Source: a virus
Direction: 5' to 3' (one strand)
Virus record (IMG/VR): IMGVR_UViG_3300050139_000043
Span: 1-48,604 of that record
DNA: 48,604 nt
The notes under the pieces are model-generated. The model saw only the letters and a list, made by a program, of their open reading frames with translations, was not told where the DNA came from and ran no database searches. Positions 39,724 through 47,498 of the stretch are shown here, piece by piece; the stretch's first letter is position 1; each line of letters begins with the position of its first letter. Made by a program: the position numbers and the translations under genes.

Positions 39724-39992
39724 GACGCCAGCGTCCCGCAAGCGACGTTGCACGCGCCCCCGGTCGACATGATCCAGATATGCGCGGCGGTCCCCTTCAC
39801 GGCGTCGCCGGGGGATAGCACGTTGCCTTCGCCCGCCGTGACGGGCTCGGCGTCGGCATAGACGACGAAAATGGAACCCGGCCCCTTGTTCTGAACGAAG
39901 CTCGGGACGCCGCCCATGGGCGCGCGGTCGACGACGATATCATGCCACGCGCTAGAAGCGGGCCAGTCTGCGAGCGTGATCGTATCGGCCAT
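39720..39992 (-). CDS. Small virion-type protein next to PrimPol
   Basis: A 90-residue protein from ATG 39992 (TAATG overlap with PrimPol). It is beta-rich and contains PSFVQNKGPGSIFVVYADAE, similar in style to small head or tail decoration proteins. It is probably expressed with 39109-39723. Function unknown. Confidence 0.6.
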   Translation of the reverse strand: MADTITLADWPASSAWHDIVVDRAPMGGVPSFVQNKGPGSIFVVYADAEPVTAGEGNVLSPGDAVKGTAAHIWIMSTGGACNVACGTLAS

Positions 39993-42478
39993 TATTGCCC
40001 CCCGAAACGCGAAGCTGCCTGATCGTTCGTAACGACGTGCTGCGCGGAAGTGTAGGCTTTACCAATCGCGCCGGGGTTGGTCAATTGCAGCGACAAATGA
40101 CCGTCCTTGACGAACAGTCGCGGCTTGCCGCCGTCGGGGGTCACGGTGCCGGCCGTGCGACCGTCGGACAAGCCGGGGTGCAAGCGATAGCCGAGCGCTT
40201 CGACCAAGGCCCGCCGCTTGATCCGGGGAACCGGGGCCTTGATCCGATCCAAGAGCCGATCCAGCATGATCGACGAAAGCCAGCCGCCCGCGAAGCCGGG
40301 TTCGCCCGCTTCGATCGCTTCCATTATCTCTTGTTCTGCGCGGCCAAGCGACAGGCTGCGCGCCGTGGCGCTGGACGACGTTTCGGGAGCGCGGACGCAC
40401 TGTTGCGCCGGGTCAAGCTCGGCGGTCAAGGCGTAAGCGTGAAGCCATTCGTTGACGATTGACGCGCCATACCAAAGCCCGAGCCCTTCATACGCCCCGC
40501 GCCCGTAAAACCAGTCGTAAAGATCGGGGAAATAGTTGCCGGTCATGCCGTCGCGCATAAGGTCCAAGATCGACTGTTGCGCGGTGTAGAGAATGCAATA
40601 ACGCCGGCTGTCAATGGTCACGGGGATAGCGTCGGCGTGGTTCGTGAACATGATAATATTTAGGCGGTTGTCGCCGGTTTCTTGGTTCAGGCCCTTGCCT
40701 TCAAGGGGAATGCGGTCGTCGGTAACGGTCGTCTTGAACGTCTCTAGAAAGTCGCGCCGATTGTTGACGTAAATTTCTTCGATCCCCAAGAATAGCTTGC
40801 CTTCAACCCATGCGTTGAATTGGTTTCCCGTCTTCGCCATGGCGTCGGGGTTGACAAGGTGCGAGTAGCGTTGCCCGATGCAGAATTGCATTAGGCGGTT
40901 GATCAGGCTCTTGCCGTTGCCTTCCATGCCTTGAATGACCGGGCACCATTGGAATTTGCGCCCCGGATTGCGAACCATGCTGGCGAGGTAGTGATAGAGG
41001 ATTTCCCGATCGCGCGCGAGCGGCAACAGCTTTTCCATATGCCGCAGCCATGGGCCGGCGTCGCCCGCGCGGCGAAGCGTCTGGATCGGGAGATAGGTAT
41101 TCAACAGCGCGAGCCCTTCCTCTAGGACGATCGCGCCCGACGGATATTCGGGCCGGAAGCATGGCTTATGCGCGCGGGGAGCTTCAAGCACGCGGGAGCG
41201 CGTGAAGGCGTCGAACGGGCTGTCTGTTACCTTGTCGTTCTGCGCGTCCAGCGGGAAAAGGTGGCCGCCGTAAACGACGTCCATTCGCGCCTTGTCCAGC
41301 ATAACCCCGGTGGCCGGAACCCAAACCTTGTTATCCCGCACGACATAGACGCAACCGGCGAAATAGCTGGCCTGCCCGTCGGCTGGAATGAAGTCGCGCC
41401 CGGCGGCCCGCATCACCATGCTGTTCGAAGCCGTGACCAAGCCGCCAACGATCGCCGCGCCGTCCGGCGTCGGGTGTGCGATAACCGTCGTCACGGGCTG
41501 GACCGTCGCCGGCTGGCCCGCAAGAGCGCCGGGGGCGGGCACGGGATCGCGTTTCTTGCAAATGTTCGTCACGACGGACGCGGCGCGCATGATCGTGGTT
41601 TCCAGCCAATCGGGCCGGTCTTCCCATTTCTGGCGAGCAAGCCCCGACTGGAACATAAGGTCGCGGGTGCGTTCGTGGTTCTTGCCGGTCCAGTAGGCGA
41701 GGTGCGATGCGAGCGCGCCGTCGGCTTGGCTGGCGTCATAGCCGCCTTTGTCGCTAGGCCACTTGCGCGCGAGCTTGTCGGGGTTGGCGTCCCAAAGGTC
41801 CGCAAAGGTCACGTTGCCTTCGCCGAACACGTTGGCGGCGTTCTTTTGACCGGACGCCAGCGCGGCGCGCAGCAAGTCGGCGTCGTCTTCGGGGCCGCCG
41901 TAGCCTTCGCACGGCTCGGCGGACCAGCCGGCAATTTCGCCGTGCGGATTGGGCGGAAAGTAGCGTTCGGCGAACGCGGTCAAGGCGGCCGTATGGTCAA
42001 GGCTGGCGTCGCCTTGCAGCGCCGTCCCCGTGAGCGCGACAAAGCGTTCGTGCGTGTAAAGCTCAATATGCAGGCCGATATTCTTGCAGCTATGCGGCGG
42101 CGCTTTGCCCCGGCCGATAACATGCAAGCCGGTCATGGACTGGCTGACTTCCACGGCCGCGCCGGGGAACATCGCAAGGATTTCGTGCGCGAGCGGCGAC
42201 CATGCCTTGCCGGCTGGCGTGTCGATCAGCGCGCCGTCGACGTCGACGAAGAAATAGCCGTCCGCTTCGTTGAACACGAACCCGACGGCGCGACCGGTGG
42301 CGACCGCTTCGGCGAACGAATATTGATGCTCGGGAAGGTTGCTATTACACCATAGCCCCGTGCGGACGTCCACGGGCCGCTTGATCGTCTTGCCGGGGCG
42401 ATCGGGATCGGGATACGTCTCATAATTTACGAACCGCTTAAGCGCGGCAAGGGGTGCAAGTGCCGTCCCCAAATCCAT
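39992..42478 (-). CDS. PrimPol-SF3 helicase (DUF5906/NrS-1-like)
   Basis: An 828-residue replication protein. Residues 1-200 look like a primase-polymerase domain: YFFVDVDGALIDTPAGKAW with catalytic Asp residues, EVSQSMTGLHVIGRG, then HIELYTHERFVALTG. Residues 480-640 form an SF3-type helicase: Walker A IQGMEGNGKSLINRL, Walker B GKLFLGIEEI, and sensor NIIMFTNHADAIPV. The C terminus resembles a winged helix (AEQEIMEAIEAGE region). It probably primes and unwinds for the family A polymerase. Confidence 0.87.
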   Translation of the reverse strand: MDLGTALAPLAALKRFVNYETYPDPDRPGKTIKRPVDVRTGLWCNSNLPEHQYSFAEAVATGRAVGFVFNEADGYFFVDVDGALIDTPAGKAWSPLAHEILAMFPGAAVEVSQSMTGLHVIGRGKAPPHSCKNIGLHIELYTHERFVALTGTALQGDASLDHTAALTAFAERYFPPNPHGEIAGWSAEPCEGYGGPEDDADLLRAALASGQKNAANVFGEGNVTFADLWDANPDKLARKWPSDKGGYDASQADGALASHLAYWTGKNHERTRDLMFQSGLARQKWEDRPDWLETTIMRAASVVTNICKKRDPVPAPGALAGQPATVQPVTTVIAHPTPDGAAIVGGLVTASNSMVMRAAGRDFIPADGQASYFAGCVYVVRDNKVWVPATGVMLDKARMDVVYGGHLFPLDAQNDKVTDSPFDAFTRSRVLEAPRAHKPCFRPEYPSGAIVLEEGLALLNTYLPIQTLRRAGDAGPWLRHMEKLLPLARDREILYHYLASMVRNPGRKFQWCPVIQGMEGNGKSLINRLMQFCIGQRYSHLVNPDAMAKTGNQFNAWVEGKLFLGIEEIYVNNRRDFLETFKTTVTDDRIPLEGKGLNQETGDNRLNIIMFTNHADAIPVTIDSRRYCILYTAQQSILDLMRDGMTGNYFPDLYDWFYGRGAYEGLGLWYGASIVNEWLHAYALTAELDPAQQCVRAPETSSSATARSLSLGRAEQEIMEAIEAGEPGFAGGWLSSIMLDRLLDRIKAPVPRIKRRALVEALGYRLHPGLSDGRTAGTVTPDGGKPRLFVKDGHLSLQLTNPGAIGKAYTSAQHVVTNDQAASRFGGQ

Positions 42479-42486
42479 GTAACATG
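42476..42486. repeat. CATGTWACATG palindromic word, copy 3
   Basis: CATGTAACATG includes the ATG start codon of the PrimPol gene (ATG reads leftward from 42478). A protein binding here would sit on the start region of the largest early gene. Confidence 0.6.
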
Positions 42487-42503
42487 CCCCCGCCCATTAG
42501 CGT

Positions 42504-42833
42504 TTAGATAAGCTCGCGAGCGGCTTCCATACGAAGGTGTTCCGGGGCTTCCTTGGCCCTAGGATGGCCGCACGCGAGCCCTTGCGCAAGGACAGGCAAA
42601 TTCCGGTTTTCGATCGCGTCCATGATCAGCGCGTCGCGCAGCCCGGCCATGGTTCCAAATTCGTGATTGATCGTGCCGTTTGCCACGCCCGCACGCTTCG
42701 CAATAGCGCGCCGCAGCATCGCATGGAAGCCGGTTTCGACGGCTTCCTGCGCGGCGGCGAGCAACAGACGACGGCGACGTTCGCGACGCTGGAACGCGGT
42801 TCGTTCCTCTTGGGTCATGCGGTTAGGTGGCAT
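42504..42833 (-). CDS. TetR-like helix-turn-helix regulator
   Basis: A 109-residue protein from ATG 42833 (GGGAG upstream). Residues 17-70 fit a TetR N-terminal DNA-binding domain: RRRLLLAAAQEAVETGFHAM, then the helix-turn-helix AIAKRAGVANGTINHEFGT, then LRDALI. Normal TetR proteins are near 200 aa; the ligand/dimer domain here is reduced to about 40 residues. One copy of the 16-bp operator word lies 40-55 bases upstream, so it may repress itself and the other operator sites. Confidence 0.7.
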   Translation of the reverse strand: MPPNRMTQEERTAFQRRERRRRLLLAAAQEAVETGFHAMLRRAIAKRAGVANGTINHEFGTMAGLRDALIMDAIENRNLPVLAQGLACGHPRAKEAPEHLRMEAARELI

Positions 42834-42859
42834 TCGAAGGGCTCCCGGTTGGACCGTGA

Positions 42860-42888
42860 CGACTACGCGGGCTTGACCGCGCCGTCAA
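42860..42888 (-). promoter_or_regulatory. Possible promoter/operator of the TetR-like gene
   Basis: On the minus strand TTGACG (42888-42883), 17 bases, TAGTCG (42865-42860). The operator TTGAC-N6-GTCAA (42873-42888) is perfectly symmetric, flanked by GC on both sides. It overlaps the end of the upstream gene. The -10 box is weak. Confidence 0.55.
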
Positions 42889-43222
42889 GCGTCCAGCCTT
42901 CCGGCGTCGGGGGAGAAAGCGGCAATTCGGGGTCGGGTTCGGTGACGTCATAGAGCGCCAGAACGCGGTTGCCGACAACGGCGTCCAGCCCCCCGCGCGC
43001 CTCAATTGCCGAGTATTGCGGGCCGGTCTGCGCGCTTCGAACGTCGGACATGGCGCGCGCCACGATCGCCGAGACGTCGAAGCCGAGCGATACCAGCCGG
43101 AACACGGTGTCGGCTTCGTCGACCGTGGCGAACACGACAAGGGGGACGGGATCGGACGCCGAGAAAATGGCGGTCCCGTGAAGCTGCAAGGGGAAATCCC
43201 CTTCGATCAGGCCCCGGCGCAT
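42863..43222 (-). CDS. Unknown early protein
   Basis: A 119-residue protein from ATG 43222 (TAATG overlap). It has a mixed alpha/beta look: TAIFSASDPVPLVVFATVDE, LVSLGFDVSAIVARAMSDV, and a Pro-rich end. No family is recognised. The last codons contain the operator of the regulator gene. Confidence 0.65.
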   Translation of the reverse strand: MRRGLIEGDFPLQLHGTAIFSASDPVPLVVFATVDEADTVFRLVSLGFDVSAIVARAMSDVRSAQTGPQYSAIEARGGLDAVVGNRVLALYDVTEPDPELPLSPPTPEGWTLDGAVKPA

Positions 43223-43317
43223 TAGCGGCGACCCCCGGCGAGCTTGCCGAGCGCGAAGCCCGCAACCCCGGTCACGGCTACGCCGTAACAGACGAGAATT
43301 TCGACAATCTGTTGCAT
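43222..43317 (-). CDS. 31-residue membrane peptide
   Basis: A 31-residue protein from ATG 43317 to TAA 43222, with TAATG overlaps to both neighbours. Residues 5-25 are hydrophobic (VEILVCYGVAVTGVAGFALG) and the end is basic, so it is a probable single-pass membrane peptide. Its reality rests on the paired overlaps. Confidence 0.55.
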   Translation of the reverse strand: MQQIVEILVCYGVAVTGVAGFALGKLAGGRR

Positions 43318-43544
43318 TATTCCATTCCTTTCAAAAATTTGCGGCCGGCGTCCGTCAAGCGAACGCAAACCCCGGTGATCCTCGCGAAGCTGCGGCGCTG
43401 CGCGTGGACGGTGAGCCCCCGGCGGATAAGCGCGGCCCCGGTCGACATGGGTTCGACAATCACGCCGTATTCTGGCGTTTCGTGATCGCGGACCCGGAAA
43501 AGCGCCGAGCGCTGGCGCATGGGGACAGACTTACCGGACGGCAT
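43317..43544 (-). CDS. Small basic protein
   Basis: A 75-residue protein from ATG 43544, overlapping the upstream gene by 14 bases. It is basic, ending LTDAGRKFLKGME, which resembles the end of winged-helix domains, but the fold is not certain. Function unknown. Confidence 0.6.
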   Translation of the reverse strand: MPSGKSVPMRQRSALFRVRDHETPEYGVIVEPMSTGAALIRRGLTVHAQRRSFARITGVCVRLTDAGRKFLKGME

Positions 43545-43824
43545 GTTCTTCCCAAGCCAAAGCCACTTGCTGCGGCGTGAGCCCGGCAAGCGTAAGAGGC
43601 GACACGGCAACGGACAGGACGACAACGCCGCGCTGTTCGCCGAACTTGAAGCGCTGCGCGATCACGGCCCGGCGGCCGGTGACGACAACGGCGGCCAAGG
43701 TGTTCCCCTTGGGCCAAACGAGAAAGAGCGCGCGGGGCGGCCGGGCTCGGCGTAGCGCGCCGAACAGATACCAAAGCCCGATCGGTGTTCCGATCAGCGC
43801 GCCAGCTTCAACGACGTAATTCAT
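43531..43824 (-). CDS. Small membrane-associated protein
   Basis: A 97-residue protein from ATG 43824 (ATGA overlap with the nuclease). A hydrophobic N-terminal stretch (NYVVEAGALIGTPIGLWYLF) may be a membrane segment. The rest is beta-rich (LAAVVVTGRRAVIA). Function unknown. Confidence 0.6.
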   Translation of the reverse strand: MNYVVEAGALIGTPIGLWYLFGALRRARPPRALFLVWPKGNTLAAVVVTGRRAVIAQRFKFGEQRGVVVLSVAVSPLTLAGLTPQQVALAWEEHAVR

Positions 43825-44213
43825 AGCGTTCCGGCCCCCGTGGCAAACCGGGCATCGCCCCCGGCAGCGTTGACAAGATCGGCCCATTTGCGTTGCGCTT
43901 TTTCATGCGCGAACTTGGCCCGGTTGGTCGGCGGCGCTGGCGTCCAGCCTTCCGGCTTGCATTCCCGGCTTACGAACTGCGCGATCGTGCGGCCCACCAT
44001 TTCAGGCGTGATCAGGACGGCGCGCCAGCCGATCAGGTCGCCCGATTTGATCACGCGATTAAGCTCGGCGGTGTCGTTCGCCAGCCCGTATCGCACGGGG
44101 CGGCCGGTCAAGTCGCGCAGCACGCCGACGTTGTTTCGCCATAGGCGCAAGCCGGGCTCGCGCCCCGCCTCTAGCCGGATCACGGATTGCACAAAGGCTT
44201 CGCTCGCGCTCAC
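43821..44213 (-). CDS. VRR-NUC domain nuclease
   Basis: A 130-residue protein from GTG 44213 (GTGA overlap). The single-domain VRR-NUC layout is clear: LRLWRNNVGVLRD, KSGDLIGWRAVLITPEMVG, the ECKPEGW segment, and QRKWADLVNAAGGDARFATG. Catalytic candidates are Asp of SGDLIG and Glu-x-Lys of ECK. VRR-NUC enzymes cleave branched DNA (FAN1, phage resolvase-like nucleases). It may resolve replication or recombination intermediates before packaging. Confidence 0.87.
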   Translation of the reverse strand: MSASEAFVQSVIRLEAGREPGLRLWRNNVGVLRDLTGRPVRYGLANDTAELNRVIKSGDLIGWRAVLITPEMVGRTIAQFVSRECKPEGWTPAPPTNRAKFAHEKAQRKWADLVNAAGGDARFATGAGTL

Positions 44214-44407
44214 GGCCGCGCCTTCCCGGCGGCGACTTGTGCGCGGCGCTGCGCGCGGTTGCCGGTGGCCTTGGGAAGCTCGGCGTCCGTCCGTTGCTTG
44301 TAAAGCGTCGTTCCGTCGCCGACGCGATCGGCGAGCGCGCCGGACGGCCACGACGCGCCGAGCCGCATTCCCTTGCGCATAAGGTCCATTTTATCCCGCA
44401 AATCCAT
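44210..44407 (-). CDS. Small basic protein
   Basis: A 65-residue protein from ATG 44407 (TAATG overlap). N-terminal charged helix (DLRDKMDLMRKGMRLG) and a basic C terminus (GNRAQRRAQVAAGKARP). Function unknown. Confidence 0.65.
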   Translation of the reverse strand: MDLRDKMDLMRKGMRLGASWPSGALADRVGDGTTLYKQRTDAELPKATGNRAQRRAQVAAGKARP

Positions 44408-44634
44408 TATTCTTTCCCTTCCCACCAGCACGCCGCGCACGTCCGAAAACGCGGGTGCGGGACCATAGGCTTCGCGCATTCTGGACACGACACGACGGCC
44501 GGCGCAACCGTCACGAACTTGAAGGCGGCCACGAACATGCGCCCGAAGTCGCGCAGCGCTTGCCGGATCGGCCCCGGCCGTTTGACCCGCTCGCCGCTTC
44601 CCGGCGGCCAATCAAGCGTGCCGTCGGCGATCAA
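44407..44634 (-). CDS. Small zinc-ribbon protein starting with TTG
   Basis: A 75-residue protein. The only fitting start is TTG 44634, which makes a TTGA overlap with the upstream stop, the same coupling as the ATGA and GTGA overlaps elsewhere. A hydrophobic segment (MFVAAFKFVTVAPAVV) precedes a CPEC and CAAC pair, a probable zinc ribbon. Function unknown. Confidence 0.6.
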   Translation of the reverse strand: MIADGTLDWPPGSGERVKRPGPIRQALRDFGRMFVAAFKFVTVAPAVVSCPECAKPMVPHPRFRTCAACWWEGKE

Positions 44635-44984
44635 TCCGGGGATCGTCGGGCCGTGCCGATCGTCCAGCGACCAATCGCGAACAACGGCGGGACCGGGCGC
44701 AAGGCGCGGCCGAATTGCTGGACGTAAAGGCCGGGGCTTTTCGCGACAAGCTCGGCGATTTCGTCGTCGGTCAATAGCGGCAATTCCACGGTAATCCGGG
44801 GAGACATGCGAACCGCCCGTTCTTCCGGGGTTGCCGGGGTGACGGTAATTCGGATCGGCTCGGGGTAAATCGAAACGTCGACGTAATGCGGCGAGCCCGG
44901 CATGGGGCAAACGCCCCCGCATTGCGTCCAGTCGTCGCCCGAGAACGCCCCGCATTTCGGGCATTGGGTTGCGGGTTCAGTCAT
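44631..44984 (-). CDS. Small zinc-binding protein
   Basis: A 117-residue protein from ATG 44984. N-terminal CPKC, then CGGVC, forms a probable zinc site. A beta-rich middle (IRITVTPATPEERAVRMSP) and a helix (LLTDDEIAELVAKSPGLYVQ) follow. Function unknown. Confidence 0.65.
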   Translation of the reverse strand: MTEPATQCPKCGAFSGDDWTQCGGVCPMPGSPHYVDVSIYPEPIRITVTPATPEERAVRMSPRITVELPLLTDDEIAELVAKSPGLYVQQFGRALRPVPPLFAIGRWTIGTARRSPD

Positions 44985-45459
44985 TGGGGAACCATCCTTT
45001 CACTTCGGCGATAGCTTCGTCCAGCACCGGGAATTTATCGAAGTCGCCGCCCACTTCAACCGCGCGCAGGACGGCGTATTCGCGGGGTTCCCCGCGTAGC
45101 GCCGGGCGCTCATCGGCGACGAACGACACGGCGAGCCGCAGGGGGCGGCCGGCGAACAGCAATTCGGGCGACACGCGCCATTGACGGGCACGCTCGCGCG
45201 CGGCTTCCCAACGCGCCGCCCCGTCCAGCGGATAGCCGTTCGGCGAGCATAGCACGGGCGGCTTAAGCGTGGTCGCGGTGCGCCAGCCGACGGCTTGCGA
45301 CGGGTCGGGATACGCGGCGAAAAACCGATCGCGCCCCGGCTGCGCGCCTCCGATCGACGGCATGGGATTGATAAGCGCTGTCAAGGTCCGAACCGGACCG
45401 CCGTGGCGGCTGATCGGGGCGAAGTCGGCGGGGCGGTCGTAAAGGATCGGCGCGTCCAT
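44977..45459 (-). CDS. Unknown early protein
   Basis: A 160-residue protein from ATG 45459 (AGGGAG upstream). It has a Pro/Gly-rich N-terminal half (ALINPMPSIGGAQPGRDRFF), then a beta strand region (RPLRLAVSFVADERPALRG) and an acidic helical end. No family is recognised. Confidence 0.65.
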   Translation of the reverse strand: MDAPILYDRPADFAPISRHGGPVRTLTALINPMPSIGGAQPGRDRFFAAYPDPSQAVGWRTATTLKPPVLCSPNGYPLDGAARWEAARERARQWRVSPELLFAGRPLRLAVSFVADERPALRGEPREYAVLRAVEVGGDFDKFPVLDEAIAEVKGWFPND

Positions 45460-45472
45460 GTCACAAGCTCCC

Positions 45473-45793
45473 TTAGCGAAGGTATGCGGGGCCATAGACC
45501 CCCAAGTCGGCGGCCCCATTGGCGATATTGCCGCGCGCGTGCTTGGCGGGGGCTTTCCAGCCCGCGCATTTCAGGATCGCGCCGTCGTCCAGCCGGACGA
45601 AGCAATAGGCGCTGGCCTACCCGGCGGTTTCGACGATCACGCGGGCGAACTTCACGCCGCGTTCAAAGCGGGTCGCGGTGCAGTAGGGGCCGTGGCCGTG
45701 GGCGGCCCACTTGGCTTCAAGCTCGGCGAAGTGCGGCGCGCGCATGGCGTCGATATCCGCGCAGAACTTGGTAAGGGCGGCGTCTTCGATCAT
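45473..45793 (-). pseudogene. Conserved small phage protein interrupted by an in-frame TAG
   Basis: From ATG 45793 (AAAGGAAAGGA upstream) a 58-residue protein ends at TAG 45617-45619. The same frame continues for 47 codons to TAA 45473 with ASAYCFVRLDDGAILKCAGW and then KAPAKHARGNI. That continuation is the typical C-terminal half of a common phage protein whose N half resembles the part before the stop (RFERGVKFARVIVETAG). The continuation has no start codon. Either a nonsense mutation truncates the protein, or TAG is read through. TAG ends many other genes here, so it is not generally recoded. Confidence 0.7.
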
Positions 45794-45825
45794 GGGGGCG
45801 GTCCTTTCCTTTGCGTTACGGATAT

Positions 45826-45854
45826 CCATTACGGACGGTTGGCCGCGCGGTCAA
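45826..45854 (-). promoter_or_regulatory. Leftward promoter with operator
   Basis: On the minus strand TTGACC (45854-45849), 17 bases, TAATGG (45831-45826), then ATATCCG and AAAGGAAAGGA before ATG 45793. The operator word TTGACCGCGCGGCCAA spans 45854-45839. The -35 box begins four bases after the helicase stop codon, so it re-initiates transcription behind the helicase gene. Confidence 0.75.
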
Positions 45855-45857
45855 GCA

Positions 45858-47498
45858 TTAATTTGGCCCCCGCGCGATTATTTTTTCGGCGAGCGCTCGC
45901 GCGTCCCGCGTCCCGAGCCCTTGGGCCGTGATCACGTCCACGCCGAACACAAGGAAGAACTTGCGTTGCATGGCGCTATCGTTCAGCCCGGCGGCGAGAC
46001 AATGGCCGCCAAACTGGCCCATGGCCGCGCGAAGCTCGGCGATAGCGTCTTGGTTCTCCCGGCGGCGGTTGACGTTGCCGGCGACGGCGACATGCGGGAG
46101 CCCCGTCTTGATAAGCTCTTGCCGATAGAAGTCTTCGTGCCGGTCGACGTTATCCATGGGCTCGCGCAGCCGGGCCAGCGTCTCGGCGTCAAGCTCGGAA
46201 ACGTCGCCGTCGACCGCCTTCGGGGACGATCGGGTCGCCGGCTCGGGATAGTGGCCGCAGTAGGGGCATTCCTTGTAAAACCGTTCGTATGGTTCGAAGC
46301 ACGCCACGCAAACCCGGTAAGGGATCGCGTCGCCAGCCGCAGACTTTGCGTTCGCCGCCCGGTCCAGCGTCCAAAGGCGCGGCTTGTCCGGCGGCCCTTG
46401 ATGCCGCAGCACGTTCGCAACGTGGTCGATTATGATCGCCTTGCCCTTGCCCGGCATGGTCCGCAGCGTCCGCCCGAATTGCTGCATATAGAGCGCGAGC
46501 GATTGCGTCGGCCGGGCCATGCTGGCGCATTCGATCGCCGGCAAGTCGAAGCCTTCGGAAATGATATCGACCGCGACGATTTGCAGAATTTCGCGCCGTT
46601 CGAAGCGCTTCAAGATCGACCGCCGCAGATAGTCGTCTGTCTTGCCCGTGAGCGTCTCGGCGGGAATGCCGGCCGCCCGGTAAGCCATGGTCATTTGGCC
46701 GGCGGTTTCAACGTCTGTGCTGAACGTGATCCCGAGCTTGCCGAGCGCATAAGTCTGATAGCCGCGCACAACGTCGCCGATGATATGCGAGCGCTTCGCC
46801 GCTTCCCGTAGCGCCTTGGTCGACCAATCCCCCGACGCGGCGACGTCTTCCAGCATCTCCAAATCGCACGGGGGACAGAAAATCCGATAGTCGGACAGAT
46901 AGCCTTGGTCGATAAGCCAACGCATAGGCGGCCCCTGAACCATGACGTCCGCCACGCCGTTTGCGTGACGCCCGAGCCCCTTGCCGTCGGCCCGCTTTGG
47001 CGTGGCCGTCGGGAGCAAGCCCCGGCATAGCGCGTGCGTGAACCGGGAAATCGCCGTATGCCATTTGTTGTCGACGACAAGGTGATGCCCTTCGTCGACA
47101 ACCCAAAGCGTGACTTGTTCGGCGAGCCCGGCGGGAAGCTCGGCTTTGACAAGCGTGTCCACGGACGCCACGAAACAACGCGCGCCGGGGTCGTAATAGC
47201 TGCGGCCCAATTCTTCGATATGGGCGCGGACGATCGCGCGCCGGGTGCTTTCGGCCGCAATGATATTGTGCCGGACGCCATACTTCGCCAGCGTCAAGGA
47301 CAGTTGCCCGACAAGCTCTTGCCGGTGCGCGATGATCGCCGACGCGCCCCCGTGGTTCCGAATGATATCGGACAGCGTGACCGTCTTGCCGCCGCCCGTG
47401 TCCAGCCGCATAAGGACGTTTCGCGCGCCTTGGTTCCATGACTGATAAACTTCGTCGCGCAGCGTGGCTTGGAACGGTCGCAGAATAGGAGTGGTCAC
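45858..47498 (-). CDS. SF2 DEAD/DEAH-type helicase
   Basis: A 546-residue protein from GTG 47498 (GTGA overlap). Motifs: RPFQATLRDEVYQSW (Q-like), I LDTGGGKTV, Ia IIAHRQELVGQ, II VVDEGHH, III LLPTATPKRADG, IV/V region IISEGFDLPAI, VI YMQQFGRTLR. A zinc ribbon (CVACF and CPYCGHY) follows the helicase core, as in related phage helicases. It is the first large leftward early gene and probably acts in replication initiation or recombination. Confidence 0.92.
   Translation of the reverse strand: MTTPILRPFQATLRDEVYQSWNQGARNVLMRLDTGGGKTVTLSDIIRNHGGASAIIAHRQELVGQLSLTLAKYGVRHNIIAAESTRRAIVRAHIEELGRSYYDPGARCFVASVDTLVKAELPAGLAEQVTLWVVDEGHHLVVDNKWHTAISRFTHALCRGLLPTATPKRADGKGLGRHANGVADVMVQGPPMRWLIDQGYLSDYRIFCPPCDLEMLEDVAASGDWSTKALREAAKRSHIIGDVVRGYQTYALGKLGITFSTDVETAGQMTMAYRAAGIPAETLTGKTDDYLRRSILKRFERREILQIVAVDIISEGFDLPAIECASMARPTQSLALYMQQFGRTLRTMPGKGKAIIIDHVANVLRHQGPPDKPRLWTLDRAANAKSAAGDAIPYRVCVACFEPYERFYKECPYCGHYPEPATRSSPKAVDGDVSELDAETLARLREPMDNVDRHEDFYRQELIKTGLPHVAVAGNVNRRRENQDAIAELRAAMGQFGGHCLAAGLNDSAMQRKFFLVFGVDVITAQGLGTRDARALAEKIIARGPN

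Noticed and set aside
45473-45793. Genome-wide recoding of TAG
   Set aside because: Several clear genes end in TAG (for example at 6070-6072, 31334-31336, 12879-12881, 15630-15632) with coupled downstream starts, so TAG acts as a stop here. The interrupted gene is a single case.
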